From: Odiellus spinosus
Taxonomy: Eukaryota; Arthropoda; Arachnida; Opiliones; Phalangiidae
Assembly (NCBI GenBank): GCA_963920705.1
Contig: OY987232.1
Location: 5,459,200 to 5,523,199, forward strand
Length of the DNA stretch: 64,000 bases
Direction: 5' to 3'
Positions within the stretch are counted from its first letter, which is position 1, and the number at the start of each line of letters is the position of its first letter. Shown here in pieces: positions 10,828-22,608 of the stretch. Made by a program: the position numbers and the translations under genes. A model generated the notes under the pieces. It did no database searches, was not told where the DNA came from, and saw only the letters and a list, made by a program, of their open reading frames with translations.

Positions 10828-12270
10828 TGTAACGAAATGTTTTTCTTCGTTCCTTCACACTAATTGACATCTAATAAACTTCTTCTACAACGCTAATTAT
10901 TGAAATAGGTCCGGGTATCCGCTTCAGTTTCACTATTAGGCTGAGCGGGGATAACACTAAAATAAAATTAAGTCTGGTCTAGCGGTGTGGATTTGATCTT
11001 AACGATGTAGGTTAAATTTAAATTGAGTTAAAAAAAAACGTTATTGAGGTTGCCAAAGAAATATTTAATTAAAATACTAAAAATACTAAACATCAAAAAC
11101 TAATTAATTACTACTAAAACCTTTTCCATGGAATTGGCTAAATTAACTCAAGATAAAAATATCATTTAACTAGAAATGATCTTAAAACTATACAGGACAA
11201 TATATCCAATCAAATTAATAAAAAGTTGTTAGTAAAATTATTACGATACGTGGTTATTGAGAAGGGTCCAAACGTCTTGGTGGCGCATGTTCAGTCGTTG
11301 ATTATGCACCTGATTAATTGCGATTAATCCGCGTAGCCGTGGTGATATTCTTTTACGCGCATATTCAGAATTTAACTCTTGGTGATCGAATTCCCGCGCC
11401 CGGTTAGTTGCTGCCCGTGGTCGTTATTATCGCGTTTTTATTCTTTTTCTCTTTTTTTTTTTTTGTTTGTTTTAATTATTACTAACTTAAAACTACACGT
11501 ATGGCCATAGGCAAGCGAGATTTTCCGATTGAATAAAAATACTAGCTAAGCCTCGTAGGCTAGCGAAGGAGGTCAGGCCTTACTCCCTAACCTCTCAGTT
11601 AGTCGCCGCGGTCAAGATTATATTTCATATTTTTAGATTTTTGCTTTTTCGTTCCTTCGGCTCGCGGGTCCATCACCAGCCCACGTGACCAACATTCTTG
11701 GTCCATTGTTCGTTCGGTTCCTAAAACTAACCAACGTGGCTACCTACGTCACTCGACGTCCTGCTCAGTTATTTCCTAAGCCCATCTTTCTTGGAACGGG
11801 TCCACGTTTTTATAAAATAACACCAATGGTGCCCGAATATATTTCTCACTTTCACCATATACAATGTCAGTTTACAGTATTAAAATATAGGCTAAGTCAT
11901 ACAAAATAAAAGCAAAATCATTGGCAACCTTAATTTTCTAGTTTTCTTAAACTTTTCCTAAAAATGTATTTCGAGGAATTTCTTGTTTATGGAGAGGGGG
12001 AAAAAGGGGTGAACGTAAAACCAGAGTTAAGCTTGTAAAAAAAAAAGAAGGGATGCTCGCGAAACATCCCTAACCTGAGAACAATAAGAGGACTGTGGCA
12101 AGCGTCCTTTTCTTGGAATGTTACGACCAGCGTTAAAATATTCCAAGGAAATAGAGCTTTACTGTATTAAATCTAAATTTTATTTAAAGGGAAGATGAAA
12201 TGAACTAATAAAGGGATAATGAAAGAAACTAATTGAATTGAGGGGTGGTGAAATACTAATTAACGTTACA
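10828..12270. mobile_element. Solo LTR, 1,443 bp
   Basis: The insert starts TGTAACG and ends CGTTACA, the TG...CA pattern of LTRs with short inverted ends. It is flanked by the 4-bp duplication CCAG (10824-10827 and 12271-12274). The right arm of the palindrome retains the empty site as a single GACTGGTCAA word (about 23,250-23,262). No internal retroviral genes are seen, so it is a solo LTR left by recombination. It must have inserted after the palindrome formed. Confidence 0.85.
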
Positions 12271-12639
12271 CCAGTCAGCTCTAATTTAATAGTAACTACA
12301 CTTTCAGACTTATAAGAGATGATTAAAATCTCGCGGTGTCTGGAAATATAATTAACATGTTAACCGTGCAATTTGAAACACTTTCTCACACTACCAGGCT
12401 GTGCTTCGATAGTTAACTAGCATTACTTTGTGAAATAAATATCATCATAATCATAATTAACATATATCGGTTCAAGTAGAATCTGAACCTGCTAAAGGCT
12501 ACTACTTCCCGAAAAAAGAGATCAAGCTAAAACTGATTTGAAGCTATATATATGACGTCTCGTTCCGAAAAATCTTTTCTTCATTTTAAAACTGGTTCTT
12601 AATAATCGCATTCCAAGAGAACAGTTTCAATCTGGTACT

Positions 12640-12934
12640 TTATCATTTTTAACTACAAAAACCGTTGAAAGAGTACTGTTGCACAATATATCGAAAGAAA
12701 TTATGGTATGTGTTTAAAATACATATATATTATAATAATAACGAATGAATAAAATATGTACGCGAAATACCGGAGAAAGGGAAATTTAAAGCTCTAGGCG
12801 TTGGCTGGAAACTTGGCCATGAAAATAGCAATGCGTTTAAAAGTGTTAGTGACTTAATTTTTAAAACAAGCTAATTCAAAACAGCCTTTAAACAAAATCT
12901 TCAGTTAAACATAAAAATTTATTATTATTATTAA

Positions 12935-13011
<77 letters not shown>

Positions 13012-13877
13012 CAACTTTATTATATGATACCGCAGAGAGAATAATTTCCGAGGTGTACGTTTTATATAGAGCTCAAGGATCGCGTTGAGTAGGATTTTAC
13101 AATTCAATAATGTAAAACAAAAGTTCAAATAATTTACCCGTGAAATTAAAAGTAACTAAAATAAAGCTGTCTTATGAAAATAACCGTCTTATATTGTGAT
13201 ATATTTCATATCGGCTTGAGCACTACCTAGAATTAAAGATCAATTCTCAGTGATTGGCAAAGGTTAGAGAAAAAAGATCATAAGAAAAGAATGGCCAGTT
13301 AAAAATGTTTAATTTACAAAACTATCCTTAAAGGTTTTCTACTTTCCAACTCGGAAATCGAGACTATCACATCGCAAAACTAGTAACTAACGTGAAACTC
13401 CCATTTTAAAAAATGGTTGTAACCCTAAGATATAAAATTAAGATATAAAATTCTAAAAGAGTTGCATTCTCTTTTGAAATGTTACAAATTAAAATGAATG
13501 TATGAATAATAAATATGTGTGAGAAATATATATCTCTAGGTGTTGGCTGCAACCACGGCCATGAAATAACAACGTAATTAAAAGAGCTGGTGAGTGAGTG
13601 TTTTCTTAAAAAAGACAATTTGCGCATTCTTTAAGAAAAAATTCAGTTTATTCAATAAAAATTCATAAAAAGCTACATTAATTAATAGTTGATGACAGAG
13701 AAGTTCCGATGTGTACGATGGAATTTAGAGCTCAAAGAGCGCGTTGAATCTAGATTTTGGTTTTTAAGAACGCCTGACACGATTTCAAACGCACGCAATC
13801 TATGAATTACAGAAATTTACCAAAGATTTGAAAATACTTTCTTGCATCCACTTTACACTAAAAGCCAAAAGTTCACT
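12640..13877. repeat. Old tandem duplication, kept only in the left arm
   Basis: Segments around 12,715-13,100 and 13,490-13,760 align in order (AGCTCTAGGCGTTGGCTG versus ATCTCTAGGTGTTGGCTG; GAGGTGTACG versus GATGTGTACG; AGAGCTCAAGGATCGCGTTG versus AGAGCTCAAAGAGCGCGTTG). Their similarity is much lower than between the palindrome arms. The right arm lacks about 610 bp corresponding to 13,267-13,877, so it probably lost one copy by deletion after duplication of the arm. Confidence 0.6.
12918..13010. repeat. (TTA)n microsatellite
   Basis: About 30 TTA units; the mirror position in the right arm (22,569-22,606) has only about 12 units as (AAT)n. It is a length difference between otherwise matching arms. 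Confidence 0.9.
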
Positions 13878-16310
13878 ATATAGTGTTTATAGAATATTAA
13901 AGCCCTAAAAAAGATGAGGTGGCTTGGTCGGGAAACTTCGTGCAAGCTTTACCCCGTCAAAACACTTTCAAAAACGAAATTTTTTATTTGAAAAGCGAGG
14001 CACACATTCCGTATATATCTACGTTCTTAAAATGCTGATTTAATATTAACTATCGCTTTGAAGTCTTTAAACTATAATAGAGAAGGAATTATATCGATAG
14101 TTTCTGTATCTCTGTGTTTCTAGACGAACTTGTCTAAAAAGTAAGATGACTTTCGACCAGAACTTCAACGGCAATAGTATTGTTTCATAGGTTTATGTAC
14201 AAAGAAACCATATTTTGATGAAACTTACACTGTTCCTCCTTTAGACAAAATTTATTAATCCGTAACAGTGTCTTAAATTAATTTAATTATATTCTTTCAT
14301 GTGTTGTTATTCTTCATACATAAAAATAAAAACGTTCGCTGCCAACTTATAAATAAACGGAGCCTTTATCAAAACTAGCCGTGATATACCTGGGTAGGGA
14401 AATCACCGAAACTGGTTTTTGAGTCTTACCGGGAGAAAGGGAAGGACAGACAAAGAAAGTGTTCAAAACTAATTAGTATTATGATAGGCTTGTAATTTTA
14501 TCTCAAGACAAAACAAGAAGTTTACCCTTGGTCCGTCTAAAAATGGAGCGAGGCTGGGTCGACATTTACATTGGCCAGTTTGAGAATGACCTCGAATTAT
14601 CCAACGAAACCACGCTATTACACTCGCAAGCTACGAGATTCCACAATCGAATAGAAACTATTGCAAATAATTTAATGAAAACGAAACTTTTGTCTCCCAA
14701 CGTTTGTATCCTGGTGGGTCGAGTCCGTACGTTCCTGGCGCGCGCCTATCGCAGTTTTTGCCAACAACATTAGATTTACAAGTACATTGTCCTCCTAGAT
14801 TAGCACAAGAGGTACTGACTTATCCCGGTGGTTCTGTTACGAATTGAATGAAGCCTTAGTATTTCCTTTATTTCATTTTATCAAGCATTTGATATTTTTA
14901 CCATGCGCTTGTCCGTAAACGTAAAATCCAATACTGTACAAGTATTTCTTGCAAACATCGGGTTTATTTTAATTTATAGTTCCAATAAGACAATTGTATG
15001 CCCCTGCGAAACTTAGGGTAGGCTTTCCCTTAAGGCTTTGGTGTACTACAGGTAAGCCCCCTATACAGGGGTAGACCCTATCACGTGACCAAATCTCAAA
15101 GCTGCACGACTTGTAGTTTGGGAGTTAAAGCATTAACAAAGTTACATCCTATGTTATTCATATGGACAACTATGTTATTCCTATGGGTACTATTTTCAAG
15201 CTGTAAAATATTACAAATTCGTATTCGGGTGTGTACTATAGTGTATGCTGATCAACATGTATGAATAGTTTTAGCTATGTATATGAATACTGAGAAGGCA
15301 TGGATATATCACGGTATGTTTGTGCACCTGTGTGTTATATTGAGTTTGTATTAGAAAATATGTATTATATTGAATTCAACAGCTCTTATTCAATAGCTCT
15401 AAAATATACAAGAACTTTCATCAATGATCAAGAATTAGAAGATCAAGAGGTTGTTTAACGTCAACTTAAAGTGATTGTTTATACTCAACAAAAATATTTA
15501 ATTGTAAGTTAGAAGAGAAAATTACTGTTTTTCTTTTTAAAAAATCATTTTATTTTACAGTTCTGTATTTATGAAACAGTACAATCTTTACGGAAAAGTT
15601 AACTTTTAATTGTTTTAATGTTCAAATCAATACTATTTCAAATAATAGATTTACTTAAACATTTTCACCTGCAAGGATATTATAATCCTCCTAATTCACA
15701 AATGTTTTTGTTTAATATATGGTAACATATCTTTAAAGTAATTTTATCATATTTATACATAATTCGAGTAAACCTTTTTCAATTATACATATAAATGTTT
15801 TAAATATTATGTAAATGAAATATTTTTAAATTAAATTAATCGAGTTGGAATACATGGAAAATAAAATTCAACAAATTTCTTATACAGAAGTAAAGGTAAT
15901 TTGATGGTTGCTTGTTTTTGTCTTAAACATCACTAATTGGAGCATTCATCTAGTCTTGAAATCTGTCAGTTTTATATATAACTCAACATAACAACCCAAA
16001 ATACTCTCTAGTAATTTTTTTCATTAATTGTAATTATTAATTTTATTATATTTTACAATATTTACTTTAATGAGAATTACGGTTAGATACATTTAGTATC
16101 TAATGAAATAATCCAGAATAATCTCTAATAAATTTTCATTGATTGGTATAATTTATTTTATTATAATATTTTGAATTTAATAAGGTAATGCGGCAAATAA
16201 TCAATGGATAATTCGTTATTTTCGTTGTAGCATTACGAATAGATCTCACTTTTTTAATAAAAAAATTTTAAAATATAAAATTTGAATGATTTGAATAATA
16301 ATGTCTTTCT
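13878..16310. other. Left arm, non-coding part
   Basis: Matched in inverse by about 19,890-22,320. The frame at 14,528-14,773 has no true homologous open frame in the right arm, where small indels break it. No gene is called. Confidence 0.5.
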
Positions 16311-17618
16311 CTAAACGTCTTTAAAACGTTTAAAATGCAAAGTGGTAATTGTTTTTCCAGGCTTGAATGGTATATTACTACCAACATCAGTTGTAATATC
16401 TATATCGACAACATCAAACGTAGGTGTTTTAAGGGGATAATAATTAATAGGATTAAACATTAAATCATGCGTAATATTATTCTTATTATCAGGTCTAGGG
16501 ATCCTTCGTAATAAGTCTCCCCATTTATCACCTATAATCTGTCTTTTTATGAGACTAGTATTTACGAACAAATTCTGTATACCTCTGTTTATATCAGCCA
16601 TATATTTTCCACATGTATTATGCGTTAATTCTTTATCAATTTGTGTATTATCAAAACCTAACATGAGACCTAATCCAGGATTGTTTTTAGGAAAAATAAT
16701 GCTAAAATTATCTCGCAAAAAATTTTGTTGATCCGATATATGATAATCTGGTTTTGTTTCGTCAATTATCCCTAATCCACAAAGCAACGTTACGATTCCA
16801 TTACTATTTTGTTGAAAATCAAAATATTGTGTCGTTCTTGGTGAAAAACACTCTTTCATTCCATTTAAAACACTCGAGATATTTTCGTACATTCCATGTT
16901 GAAGTTGATAAGTTTTAGTTTGATACAAAAGATTATCGATACACTCGTGCCCCATTAACGTGAGAGGTTTATCCCTTTTCACCATTTGACGAAGATAAAA
17001 CGGAGGAAATTCACAGGTGTCGAGTCTACGTATGGTCGGGTCTAAAGGCCGTACGCCAACGATAGTTTCACCCGTTAACCATTTATCATAAACACTAGAA
17101 TCTAAACCTAATAAATCGCAATAAACTTTAGGAAATTTAACAAAAGTTTCTCCATTGGGTTCTTTAAATTTAACAACAAAACGTTCTTGTTCCTTTACGA
17201 TATCAATTTGAAATTCTATCGCGTCTTTCAATTTCTCGTTGTTTATAGATGTATGCATTTGTTTGATAACTTTATGATAAAGACTCTTACCACTATTACC
17301 TTTCACAATAACAGTTTTAACGTTGAAGGTCCCTTCATATATCTCATACTTAAAATCTAAATCAACCATTTTGACAATGAAGGTATCGGAAGAATTGGTT
17401 ATATTATCCCATTTTGAAGGCATACTTATATCCGATAATCCGACTCCCCATTGTCCATGTCTTAAATCAATTGATACGGGTAATTGATTAAAATAACTAG
17501 TACTCGTGTTTTTAGGGTATTTCTTCATCGAAGACTCACTCGTAAGAGTTAAAAAGAAAGAATCGTGTTTAGGAACGAACGAATCCATGTTTCTAACGTT
17601 AATGAAATTTAATCTCAT
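16311..17618 (-). CDS. Virion-protein-like gene of a Maverick-type element, intact copy
   Basis: A 435-codon frame from an ATG at 17618 to a stop at 16311; a second ATG at codon 11 is possible. Residues about 15-60 (SFFLTLTSESS... NQLPVSIDL... WGVGLSDISMPSKW) match a recurrent pattern, FxLTLPSNSS...LPxxIxLxGxWEVGLxEIxYPxxW, seen in uncharacterised proteins spread through cnidarian and arthropod genomes and associated with Maverick/Polinton-like or adintovirus-like elements, where they are likely structural. No enzyme motif is seen. It is the only long gene of the arm and faces away from the palindrome centre, with a 63-bp hairpin 58 bp upstream. The exact virion role (penton, spike or other) is unknown. 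Confidence 0.65.
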   Translation of the reverse strand: MRLNFINVRNMDSFVPKHDSFFLTLTSESSMKKYPKNTSTSYFNQLPVSIDLRHGQWGVGLSDISMPSKWDNITNSSDTFIVKMVDLDFKYEIYEGTFNVKTVIVKGNSGKSLYHKVIKQMHTSINNEKLKDAIEFQIDIVKEQERFVVKFKEPNGETFVKFPKVYCDLLGLDSSVYDKWLTGETIVGVRPLDPTIRRLDTCEFPPFYLRQMVKRDKPLTLMGHECIDNLLYQTKTYQLQHGMYENISSVLNGMKECFSPRTTQYFDFQQNSNGIVTLLCGLGIIDETKPDYHISDQQNFLRDNFSIIFPKNNPGLGLMLGFDNTQIDKELTHNTCGKYMADINRGIQNLFVNTSLIKRQIIGDKWGDLLRRIPRPDNKNNITHDLMFNPINYYPLKTPTFDVVDIDITTDVGSNIPFKPGKTITTLHFKRFKDV

Positions 17619-17675
17619 ATTACAATCTAATTAATACATCAAAGAATTTTAAAAAAAGCATAACGAACGACAATA

Positions 17676-17738
17676 TTGGCCACCAAAACGCCCGAGGCGC
17701 GAGCGCGAAATCCAGAGATTTCCCGTTTTGGTGGCCAA
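17676..17738. promoter_or_regulatory. Hairpin upstream of the left-arm gene
   Basis: An inverted repeat with stems TTGGCCACCAAAACG and CGTTTTGGTGGCCAA around a GC-rich loop, 58 bp before the ATG. The TTGGC...GCCAA ends also resemble a nuclear-factor-I type site. The function is inferred from position and from its twin in the other arm. Confidence 0.5.
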
Positions 17739-18462
17739 CACTCCTCTCTCGTCTCTCTCGTTATCTCTGTTTCGGCTTTAAAGGTATAGTTACGCATTTT
17801 TAAATTTTCTGATTAACTTGTACTATAGCGTTTCTTAACCTTTGGCTTAGAAAAAAAAGCCTTTTTATCATATTGACTAGTTATTATAATAAGAATAAAA
17901 TTAATTCACGTTTTTTCTAACGCTCTATCTATCCATTTGAATTTGGCATCGGGGAAAACCATATATCGGGTAATTAAGTGTGTTCAAAACTAGTGAACGT
18001 ATATCTTGAAGCGTTATAATGACTAATAATATATAATAGGAGGATATATCGTCAGCTAACCAAAAAATAATATAATAATATAATAAAAATAATTAATTTT
18101 TATTATAATTATTTTTATTATATTATTATATTATTTTTTGGTTAGCTGACGATATATCCTCCTATTATATATTATTAGTCATTATAACGCTTCAAGATAT
18201 ACGTTCACTAGTTTTGAACACACTTAATTACCCGATATATGGTTTTCCCCGATGCCAAATTCAAATGGATAGATAGAGCGTTAGAAAAAACGTGAATTAA
18301 TTTTATTCTTATTATAATAACTAGTCAATATGATAAAACGGCTTTTTTTTCTAAGCCAAAGGTTAAGAAACGCTATAGTACAAGTTAATCAGAAAATTTA
18401 AAAATGCGTAACTATACCTTTAAAGCCGAAACAGAGATAACGAGAGAGACGAGAGAGGAGTG
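17739..18462. other. Divergent spacer and palindrome centre
   Basis: Near-perfect palindrome; arms end at 18,095 and resume at 18,106 around ATTTTTATTA. The innermost ~40 bp per side are almost pure A/T with ATAATAATATAAT words, then a GATATATCCTCC segment. This is the shared upstream region of the two outward-facing genes. No open frame is present. Confidence 0.7.
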
Positions 18463-18525
18463 TTGGCCACCAAAACGGGAAATCTCTGGATTTCGCGCTC
18501 GCGCCTCGGGCGTTTTGGTGGCCAA
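18463..18525. promoter_or_regulatory. Hairpin upstream of the right-arm gene
   Basis: Mirror copy of the hairpin at 17,676-17,738, with the same TTGGCCACCAAAACG stems, 57 bp before the ATG at 18,582. Confidence 0.5.
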
Positions 18526-18581
18526 TATTGTCGTTCGTTATGCTTTTTTTAAATTCATTGATGTATTAATTAGACTGTAAT

Positions 18582-19889
18582 ATGAGATTAAATTTCATTA
18601 ACGTTAGAAACATGGATTCGTTCGTTCCTAAACACGATTCTTTCTTTTTAACTCTTACGAGTGAGTCTTCGATGAAGAAATACCCTAAAAACACGAGTAC
18701 TAGTTATTTTAATCAATTACCCGTATCAATTGATTTAAGACATGGACAATGGGGAGTCGGATTATCGGATATAAGTATGCCTTCAAAATGGGATAATATA
18801 ACCAATTCTTCCGATACCTTCATTGTCAAAATGGTTGATTTAGATTTTAAGTATGAGATATATGAAGGGACCTTAAACGTTAAAACTGTTATTGTGAAAG
18901 GTAATAGTGGTAAGAGTCTTTATCATAAAGTTATCAAACAAATGCATACATCTATAAACAACGAGAAAGTGAAAGACGCGATAGAATTTCAAATTGATAT
19001 CGTAAAGGAACAAGAACGTTTTGTTGTTAAATTTAAAGAACCCGATGGAGAAACTTTTGTTAAATTTCCTAAAGTTTATTGCGATTTATTAGGTTTAGAT
19101 TCTAGTGTTTATGATAAATGGTTAACGGGTGAAACTATCGTTGGCGTACGGCCTTTAGACCCGACCATACGTTGACTCGACACCTGTGAATTTCCTCCGT
19201 TTTATCTTCGTCAAATGGTGAAAAGGGATAAACCTCTCACGTTAATGGGGCACGAGTGTATCGATAATCTTTTGTATCAAACTAAAACTTATCAACTTCA
19301 ACATGGAATGTACGAAAATATCTCGAGTGTTTTAAATGGAATGAAAGAGTGTTTTTCACCAAGAACGAGACAATATTTTGATTTTCAACAAAATGGTAAT
19401 GGAATCGTAACGTTGCTTTGTGGATTAGGGATAATTGACGAAACAAAACCAGATTATCATATATCGGATCAACAAAATTTTTTGCGAGATAATTTTAGCA
19501 TTATTTTTCCTAAAAACAATCCTGGATTAGGTCTCATGTTAGGTTTTGATAATACACAAATTGATAAAGAATTAACGCATAATACATGTGGAAAATATAT
19601 GGCTGATATAAACAGAGGTATACAGAATTTGTTCGTAAATACTAGTCTCATAAAAAGACAGATTTTAGGTGATAAATGGGGAGACTTATTACGAAGGATC
19701 CCTAGACCTGATAATAAGAATAATATTACGCATGATTTAATGTTTAATCCTATTAATTATTATCCCCTTAAAACACCTACGTTTGATGTTGTCGATATAG
19801 ATATTACAACTGATGTTGGTAGTAATATACCATTCAAGCTTGGTAAAACAATTACCACTTTGCATTTTAAACGTTTTAAAGACGTTTAG
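18582..19889 (+). pseudogene. Virion-protein-like gene, copy with a premature stop
   Basis: Mirror copy of the gene at 16,311-17,618, in the right arm. It is co-linear over its whole length, but an Arg codon is TGA at about 19,173-19,175 (after PTIR), cutting the protein to 197 codons; the frame continues to 19,889 without other breaks. I noticed about seven further amino-acid differences between the copies and few if any silent ones, which fits drift without selection after the duplication. Regulation should match the other copy, since the upstream hairpin and spacer are shared. Confidence 0.75.
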
Positions 19890-22567
19890 AGAAAGATATT
19901 ATTATTCAAATCATTCAAATTTTATATTTTAAAATTTTTTTATTAAAAAAGTGAGATCTTTTCGTAATGCTACAACGAAAATAACGAATTATCCATTGAT
20001 AATTTGCCGCATTACCTTATTAAACTCAAAATATTATAATAAAATAAATTATACCAATCAATGAAAAGTTATTAGAGATTATTCTGGATTATTTCGTTAG
20101 ATATTAAATATATCTAACCGTAATTCTCATTAAAGTAAATATTGTAAAATATAATAAAATTAATTATTACAATTAATGAAAAAAATTACTAGAGAGTATT
20201 TTGGGTTGTTATGTTGAGTTATATATAAAACTGACAGATTTCAAGACTAGATGAATGCTCCAATTAGAGATGTTTTTGACAAAAACAAGCAACCATCAAA
20301 TTACCTTTACTTCTGTATAAGAAATTTGTTGAATTTTATTTTCCATGTATTGCAACTCTATTAATTTAATTTAAAAATATTTCATTTACATAATATTTAA
20401 AACATGTATAATTGAAAAAGGTTTACTCGAGTTATGTATAAATATGATAAAATTACGTTAAAGATATGTTAACATATATTAAACAAAAACATTTGTGAAT
20501 TAGGAGGATTATAATATCCATGAATGTGAAAATGTTTAAGTAAATCTATTATTTGAAATAGTATTGATTTGAACATTAAAACAATTAAAAGTTAACTTTT
20601 CCGTAAAGATTGTACTGTTTCATAAATACAGAACTGTAAAATAAAATGAAATTTTAAAAAGAAAAACAGTAATTTTCTCTTCTAACTTACAATTAAATAT
20701 TTTTGTTGAGTATAAACAATCACTTTAAGTTGACGTTAAACATCCTCTTGATCTCCTAATTCTTGAGCATTGATGAAAGTTCTTGTATATTTTAGAGCTA
20801 TTGAATAAGAGCTGTTGAATTCAATATAAAACATATTTTCTAATACAAACTCAATATAACACACAAGTACACAAACATACCGTGATATATCCATGCCTTC
20901 TCAGTATTCATATACATAGCTAAAACTATTCATACATGTTGATCAGCATACACTATAGTACACACCCGAATACGAATTTGTAATATTTTACAGCTTGAAA
21001 ATAGTACCCATAGGAATAACATAGTTGTCCATATGAATAACATAGGATGTAACTTTGATAATGCTTTAACTCCCAAACTACAAGTCGTACAGCTTTGAGA
21101 TTTGGTCACGTGATAGGGTCTACCCCAGTATAGGGGGCTTACCTGTAGTACACCAAAGCCTTACAGGAAAGCCTACCCTAACTTTCGCTGGGGCATCCAA
21201 TTTTCTTATTGGAACTATGTAATTAAAATAAACCCGATGTTTGCAAGAAATACTTGTACAGTATTGGATTTTACGTTTACGGACAAGCGCATGGTAAAAA
21301 TATCAAATGCTTGATAAAATGAAATAAAGGAAATACTAAGGCTTCATTCAATTCGTAACAAAACCACCGGGATAAGTCAGTACCTCTTGTACTAATCTAG
21401 GAGGACAATGTACTTGTAAACCTAATGTTGTTGGCATAAACTGCGATAGGCGCGAGCCTGGAACGTACGGACTCGACCCATCAGGATACAAACGTTGGGA
21501 GACAAAAGTTTCGTTTTCATTAAATTATTTGCAATAGTTTCTATTCAATTGTGGAATCTCGAAGCTTGCGAGTGTAATAGCATGGTTTCGTTGGATAATT
21601 CGAGGTCATTCTCAAACTGGCCAATGTAAATGTCGACCCACCCTCGCTCTTTTTTAGACGGAAAAAGGATAAACTTCTTGTTTTGTCTTGAGATAAAATT
21701 ACAAGCCTATCATAATACTAATTAGTTTTTGAACACTTTCTTTGTCTGTCCTTCCCTGTTCTCCCGGTAAGACTCAAAAAATCAGTTTCGTTGATTTCCC
21801 TAGCCAGGTACATCACGCCAATTTTTGATAAAGGCTCCGTTTATTTGTAAGTTGGCAGCGAACGTTTTTATTTTTATGTATGAAGAATAACAACACATGT
21901 AAGAATATAATTAAATTAATTTAAGACACTGCTACGGATTAATAAATTTTGTCTAAAGGAACAGTCTAAGTTTCATCAAAATGTTGTTTCTTTGTATATA
22001 AACCTATGAAAAAATACTTTTGCCGTTGAAGTTCTGGTCGAAAGCCATCTTACTTTTTAGACAAGTTCGTCTTGAAACACAGACATACAGAAACTATCGA
22101 TATAATTCCTTCTCTACTAGAGTTTAAAGACTTCAAAGCGATAGTTAATATTAAATCAACATTTTAAGAACGTAGATATATACGGAATGTATGCCTCGCT
22201 TTTCAATAAAAAATTACTTTTTGAAAGTGTTTTGACGGGGTAAAGTTTGCACGAAGTTTCCCGACCAAGCCACCTATCTTTTTTAGGGCTTTAATATTCT
22301 ATACACAATATATAACCTTTGCCAATCACTGAGAATTGGTCTTTAATTCTAGGTAGTGCTCAAGCCGATATGAAATATATCACAATATAAGACGGTTATT
22401 TTCATAAGACAGCTTTATTTTAGTTACTTTTAATTTCACGGGTAAATTATTTGAACTTTTGTTTTACATTATTGAATTGTAAAATCCTACTCAACGCGAT
22501 CCTTGAGCTCTATATAAAACGTACACCTCGGAAATTATTCTCTCTGCGGTATCATATAATAAAGTTG

Positions 22568-22608
<41 letters not shown>

